Below are positions 6,897 through 8,955 of a DNA stretch of 8,955 nt, one piece after another. Source of the stretch: Planctomycetota bacterium. Its GTDB lineage: Bacteria > Planctomycetota > Planctomycetia > Pirellulales > Pirellulaceae. Within the stretch, counting starts at the first letter, position 1; the number at the start of each line of letters is the position of its first letter. Made by a program: the position numbers and the translations under genes. The stretch spans positions 1 to 8,955 of the forward strand of contig JAPLNJ010000348.1 of the NCBI GenBank assembly GCA_026692885.1, written 5' to 3'. The notes beneath the pieces were generated by a model, which was not told where the DNA came from, did not search any database, and saw nothing but the letters and a program-made list of their open reading frames with translations.

Positions 6897-8537
6897 TCAC
6901 GGCTCTTTCGGCGCCGGCTTCTCGTTCTCGTTCATGAGGCCCGGCAAGTCTTCGTCATCTTCGCCTCCGCCCGCCTTTTTCTCGGCGGGCGTCTCCGGAT
7001 TTTCTGCGGGCTTCGGCATGTCCGCCATGTCCGGCAGGCCGGGTTGTGATTCCGGCGGAGTCACGGCGGGAAGTTGACCGTCCACTTTCAGGTCGAGCAG
7101 TGGCTCTGATTCATCCGTAACGAGTCCCCTGCCCATCCCCAGTCCCTCGATCAACTCGCTCGGCGCCCGGTCTGTGATCGCCGCCTGGGGGATCTTGAAC
7201 CCGAGTTGGCCGTTCTGGCCAAATGCGGCGAAGGGCACGACCAGGCGCACTGCGGAACCACCTGGCGGCATTTCAAAGGCCAGTTGCTCCGTCACGGTCT
7301 CGTTGGGACGCAAACGCCGCGGCACCGAGCCGCGCCGACCGGCGGCCGGCGCGAGCGGCTGGTTATCGTCGTCGATGGCGATTGCCGCGAACGGATCCGT
7401 GGGTTGTGTTTCCGCGTGCCAGGGCCGTAAGTTCAAAATGTCACCCGACGTATTCTGGATACGCAGTTCGACTTTCAGGCATGGCCGCGACGAACCAGTC
7501 GCATCGCGCCAAGCCCCCGAGAACAGAATCCGAGCGACGTTTCTCAACCCCCCACCCGATTGCTTCGAAGCATCCATCCAAATACTCATCGTGGCCAAGT
7601 CCACGCCCTTCAGGGTGGCCGGATCGACTTGGCGGCGAGCCGTGTTGGATGGATTCGACTCGACGGCCGGTTTGGCTTTCGGCTTCTTCGCTGCTGCGAC
7701 CGGCGCCGTCGCACGACCGCGTGGTGCTTGGACGGGCCGCGAGTAGACGATCGCCATGACGATCAGGATGCCCAGCACCAGCAGTCCCGCTCCGCCGAGG
7801 CCGACCATCAACAACAACTGTTCGGAATTCGCCTTGGCCCGCTTACGCCGCAGTTCACTACGTTCAGGGTTCGGCGGTGCGCCGTGCGCTGCCGGAACGG
7901 CCGCGGCATACGGCGGCCCGCCAGCAGCGGCCACCGCCGTACCGACCGGGAGACCGGAGGTCAGCGGCACACCCGCGGGCCGGCCAGGGGCCGCCGGAGT
8001 CGCGGGCAGCGCCATGGGGACACCCGCAGGTGCAGGCCCTCCGGGGCGCAAGGCGGCTACCGGTGGGCTGGCGGCTGCTGGGGCAGGACCGGCCGACACC
8101 GCCGACAGGCGACTGGCCGGCGCGGCAGGCACCTGCTGCGCCAGCGGCCTCAGCGGAGTTTCGCCCGCGCGCTGGGGCACCGCCGGTGCCACGGTGACCG
8201 CGGGACCCATCGGTACCGCGGGACCCATCGATACCGCGGGACCCATCGATACCGCGGGACGTCGGTTCATGGGCTGGTCCACTAGCTGTGGGCCCGGCGG
8301 AACCTCGGGCGGGCGGGGCGCCGGGCGGGCGAGCGGAACTTCCTGCATCCCCAGCGGTGTGGGCGGAACGGGAAACAGCCCCGGGACTTGCCCTGCGGGC
8401 AGCCACTGATCGCTGGAGCCGGGCCGCACAAAATGCTCGGCCGTCAAACGCCCCTGGGCGACGAACTCGCGCAGCTGCGGAGGCGTGAAGGGACCGTACT
8501 CACGATCACCGATGTAACAAAACCACTGATCCGACAT
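6897..8537 (-). CDS. GYF_2-domain single-pass membrane protein with proline-rich linker and exterior beta-domain
   Basis: 546 residues from ATG 8537, chosen over an ATG at 8600 because GGAGGT precedes it by 9 nt and because the GYF-like domain begins at once. Residues 1-56 match GYF_2: Trp5, Tyr8, the GP pair at 15-16, Gly29, Val37 and Trp45. Residues 57-225 are a low-complexity Pro/Ala/Gly/Val linker containing a six-residue repeat (VSMGPA-type, about 94-120). A basic stretch (RRKRAKANSEQ) precedes one membrane helix at about 240-265. A second low-complexity stretch (about 266-305) leads to a beta-rich domain (about 315-475) with CLKVELRIQNTSGDILNLRPW and LRPNETVTEQLAFEMPP, similar in style to DUF4352-like exterior immunoglobulin-fold domains. 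The C-terminus is acidic and Pro/Glu-rich. The positive-inside rule puts the GYF part in the cytoplasm and the beta-domain outside. GYF domains bind proline-rich peptides in eukaryotes; the bacterial role is unknown. The OleD-like gene begins 9 nt downstream. Confidence 0.88.
   Translation of the reverse strand: MSDQWFCYIGDREYGPFTPPQLREFVAQGRLTAEHFVRPGSSDQWLPAGQVPGLFPVPPTPLGMQEVPLARPAPRPPEVPPGPQLVDQPMNRRPAVSMGPAVSMGPAVPMGPAVTVAPAVPQRAGETPLRPLAQQVPAAPASRLSAVSAGPAPAAASPPVAALRPGGPAPAGVPMALPATPAAPGRPAGVPLTSGLPVGTAVAAAGGPPYAAAVPAAHGAPPNPERSELRRKRAKANSEQLLLMVGLGGAGLLVLGILIVMAIVYSRPVQAPRGRATAPVAAAKKPKAKPAVESNPSNTARRQVDPATLKGVDLATMSIWMDASKQSGGGLRNVARILFSGAWRDATGSSRPCLKVELRIQNTSGDILNLRPWHAETQPTDPFAAIAIDDDNQPLAPAAGRRGSVPRRLRPNETVTEQLAFEMPPGGSAVRLVVPFAAFGQNGQLGFKIPQAAITDRAPSELIEGLGMGRGLVTDESEPLLDLKVDGQLPAVTPPESQPGLPDMADMPKPAENPETPAEKKAGGGEDDEDLPGLMNENEKPAPKEP
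8179..8260 (-). repeat. 18-bp tandem repeat coding a VSMGPA hexapeptide
   Basis: Three adjacent 18-bp units (8197-8214, 8215-8232, 8233-8250) differ at only one base. They are flanked by a degenerate copy (8179-8196) and a 10-bp partial copy (8251-8260). The period of 18 keeps the reading frame of the GYF protein and adds six residues per unit. The near-identity of the units suggests recent slippage expansion in the linker. Confidence 0.85.
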
Positions 8538-8546
8538 GGGACAAAC

Positions 8547-8552
8547 ACCTCC
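8547..8552 (-). promoter_or_regulatory. Ribosome binding site of the GYF-domain gene
   Basis: The minus strand reads GGAGGT, then 9 nt, then ATG at 8537. This supports the 546-residue form over the longer one starting at 8600, whose extra 21 residues precede the domain and contain nothing recognisable. Confidence 0.6.
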
Positions 8553-8820
8553 GTGACACCCGGATGAACTCGTGCTGCCAAGCCCAATGTACCAACTCAC
8601 CGTCGCCTTGGCCAGTTTCCCACGTGGAGGCCGAGTCTACTCCTCCACTTCCAGGCCACCAGCCAGGCCCACGAAGAGCACGACCACGGAGCCGAATAAC
8701 GCCATTTCTCGGACCCGCATCTTCGGCCCACGGAAAATCTGGTGGGGTGTCTGGTTCGACTGTTTGACTTTCTCCCGGTCCCCTGCCAGCTCGCCCGGCA
8801 GGAGCCCAAGGTTGAGCAGC
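8553..8820. other. Stretch without a confident gene between the GYF gene and the palindromic element
   Basis: About 270 nt. The minus frame from 8819 to a TAG at 8639-8637 is open for 60 codons, with high third-position GC and a plausible composition (LLNLGLLPGELAGDREKVK at its beginning, a hydrophobic segment at its end). It has no ATG before 8720, and an in-frame TAG at 8822-8820 sits right at the element boundary. An inverted repeat GTGGAGG / CCTCCAC (8624-8630 and 8642-8648) spans its stop but has no T-run. I saw no convincing promoter for the GYF gene. Confidence 0.4.
8637..8720 (-). CDS. Possible 27-residue membrane peptide or 3' remnant of a decayed gene
   Basis: ATG 8720 opens a 27-codon frame with product MRVREMALFGSVVVLFVGLA followed by GGLEVEE: basic start, one hydrophobic helix of about 15 residues, acidic end. 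It ends in TAG about 100 nt before the GYF start. No clear Shine-Dalgarno precedes either Met1 or Met6. The same frame remains open upstream to the edge of the palindromic element with coding-like codon use, so this may be the end of a longer gene that has lost its start. I recognise no family; chance is a real alternative. Confidence 0.28.
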   Translation of the reverse strand: MRVREMALFGSVVVLFVGLAGGLEVEE

Positions 8821-8948
8821 TAAGGACCGGCGCATCAATAACTGTCGGGTCTTCAAAGTAGTCATCACGCTCCGCCGTGATGACATGTCGTCACGGCGGA
8901 GCGTGACGACTACGATACTTGCGACACTTATTGGTGCGCCGGTCCTAA
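8821..8948. mobile_element. MITE-like palindromic element with TAA target duplication
   Basis: The 122-bp element (8824-8945) starts GGACCGGCGCATCAATAA and ends with the complement. The terminal inverted repeats are 24 bp (8824-8847 and 8922-8945) with two mismatches, and TAA flanks both ends (8821-8823 and 8946-8948). The centre holds a second inverted repeat (8858-8913), separated from the termini by unpaired spacers of 10 nt and 8 nt. There is no coding capacity, as expected of a non-autonomous element moved in trans. The flanks could also be read as a TA duplication (Tc1/IS630-like). The family is not recognised. Confidence 0.72.
8858..8913. repeat. REPIN-like pair of inverted GTAG hairpins
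   Basis: Two 24-nt hairpins lie head to head: GTCATCACG-CTCCGC-CGTGATGAC (8861-8884) and GTCGTCACG-GCGGAG-CGTGACGAC (8887-8910), separated by AT. Each stem is a perfect 9 bp. The left unit begins GTAG and the right unit ends CTAC, so both carry the GTAG head typical of REP sequences mobilised by RAYT (TnpA_REP) transposases, in the inverted-doublet arrangement called a REPIN. The two loops are exact complements. As transcribed RNA or single-stranded DNA, it could fold as one long hairpin or as two hairpins. Confidence 0.68.
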
Positions 8949-8955
8949 GGCGCGC

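Noticed and set aside
8197..8250. Possible CRISPR array
   Set aside because: The 18-bp units are directly adjacent without spacers and keep the reading frame, so they are a protein-coding tandem repeat.
8506..8886. 126-codon minus-strand frame starting inside the palindromic element
   Set aside because: It begins within the hairpin, overlaps the GYF start out of phase and yields a low-complexity product. It is best explained as chance read-through.
8824..8945. Integron attC site
   Set aside because: There are no RYYYAAC/GTTRRRY core sites at the ends, and the near-complete symmetry plus flanking TAA fits a transposable element better.

Overview
The window is GC-rich and every convincing gene lies on the minus strand, so transcription runs from the right edge (8955) towards the left edge (1). 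The gene content points to a planctomycete, probably a Pirellulales-like member of the Planctomycetota. The clues are a GYF_2-domain protein with a long Pro/Ala-rich linker, an EF-hand tail on an exported protein, and a very large HzsA-related protein with an extended N-terminal sugar-binding-like part. This placement is an inference from gene style; no rRNA or other marker gene is present.

Reading in the direction of transcription, the right edge (8821-8948) holds a short palindromic element. It has 24-bp imperfect terminal inverted repeats, TAA on both flanks, and a central pair of inverted GTAG-headed hairpins like a REPIN. A non-coding or degraded stretch (8538-8820) follows, containing one 27-residue membrane-peptide ORF of doubtful status. 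Next come a GYF_2/transmembrane/beta-domain protein (8537-6897) and, 9 nt later, an OleD-like short-chain reductase (6887-5862). A 192-nt intergenic region holds a candidate promoter with operator-like dyads. It precedes a MacA/HlyD-type periplasmic adaptor with a C-terminal EF-hand pair (5669-3873). A MacB/LolD-type ABC ATPase (3876-3172) overlaps the adaptor by 4 nt. After 63 nt, a giant exported HzsA-related beta-propeller protein begins at 3108. It is open to the left edge and its last visible residues include a CxxCH haem-attachment motif.

Functionally, the adaptor and ATPase look like two thirds of a MacAB-type tripartite exporter or lipoprotein-release machine, but the FtsX/MacB-type permease normally beside them is absent; the HzsA-related gene occupies that place. 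The HzsA-related protein joins a short CBM9-like segment, a discoidin (F5/8 C)-like domain, a TolB/WD40-like propeller and the start of a c-type haem domain. The OleD homologue sits without oleA, oleB or oleC in view. No tRNA, rRNA, CRISPR array or complete insertion sequence was seen.
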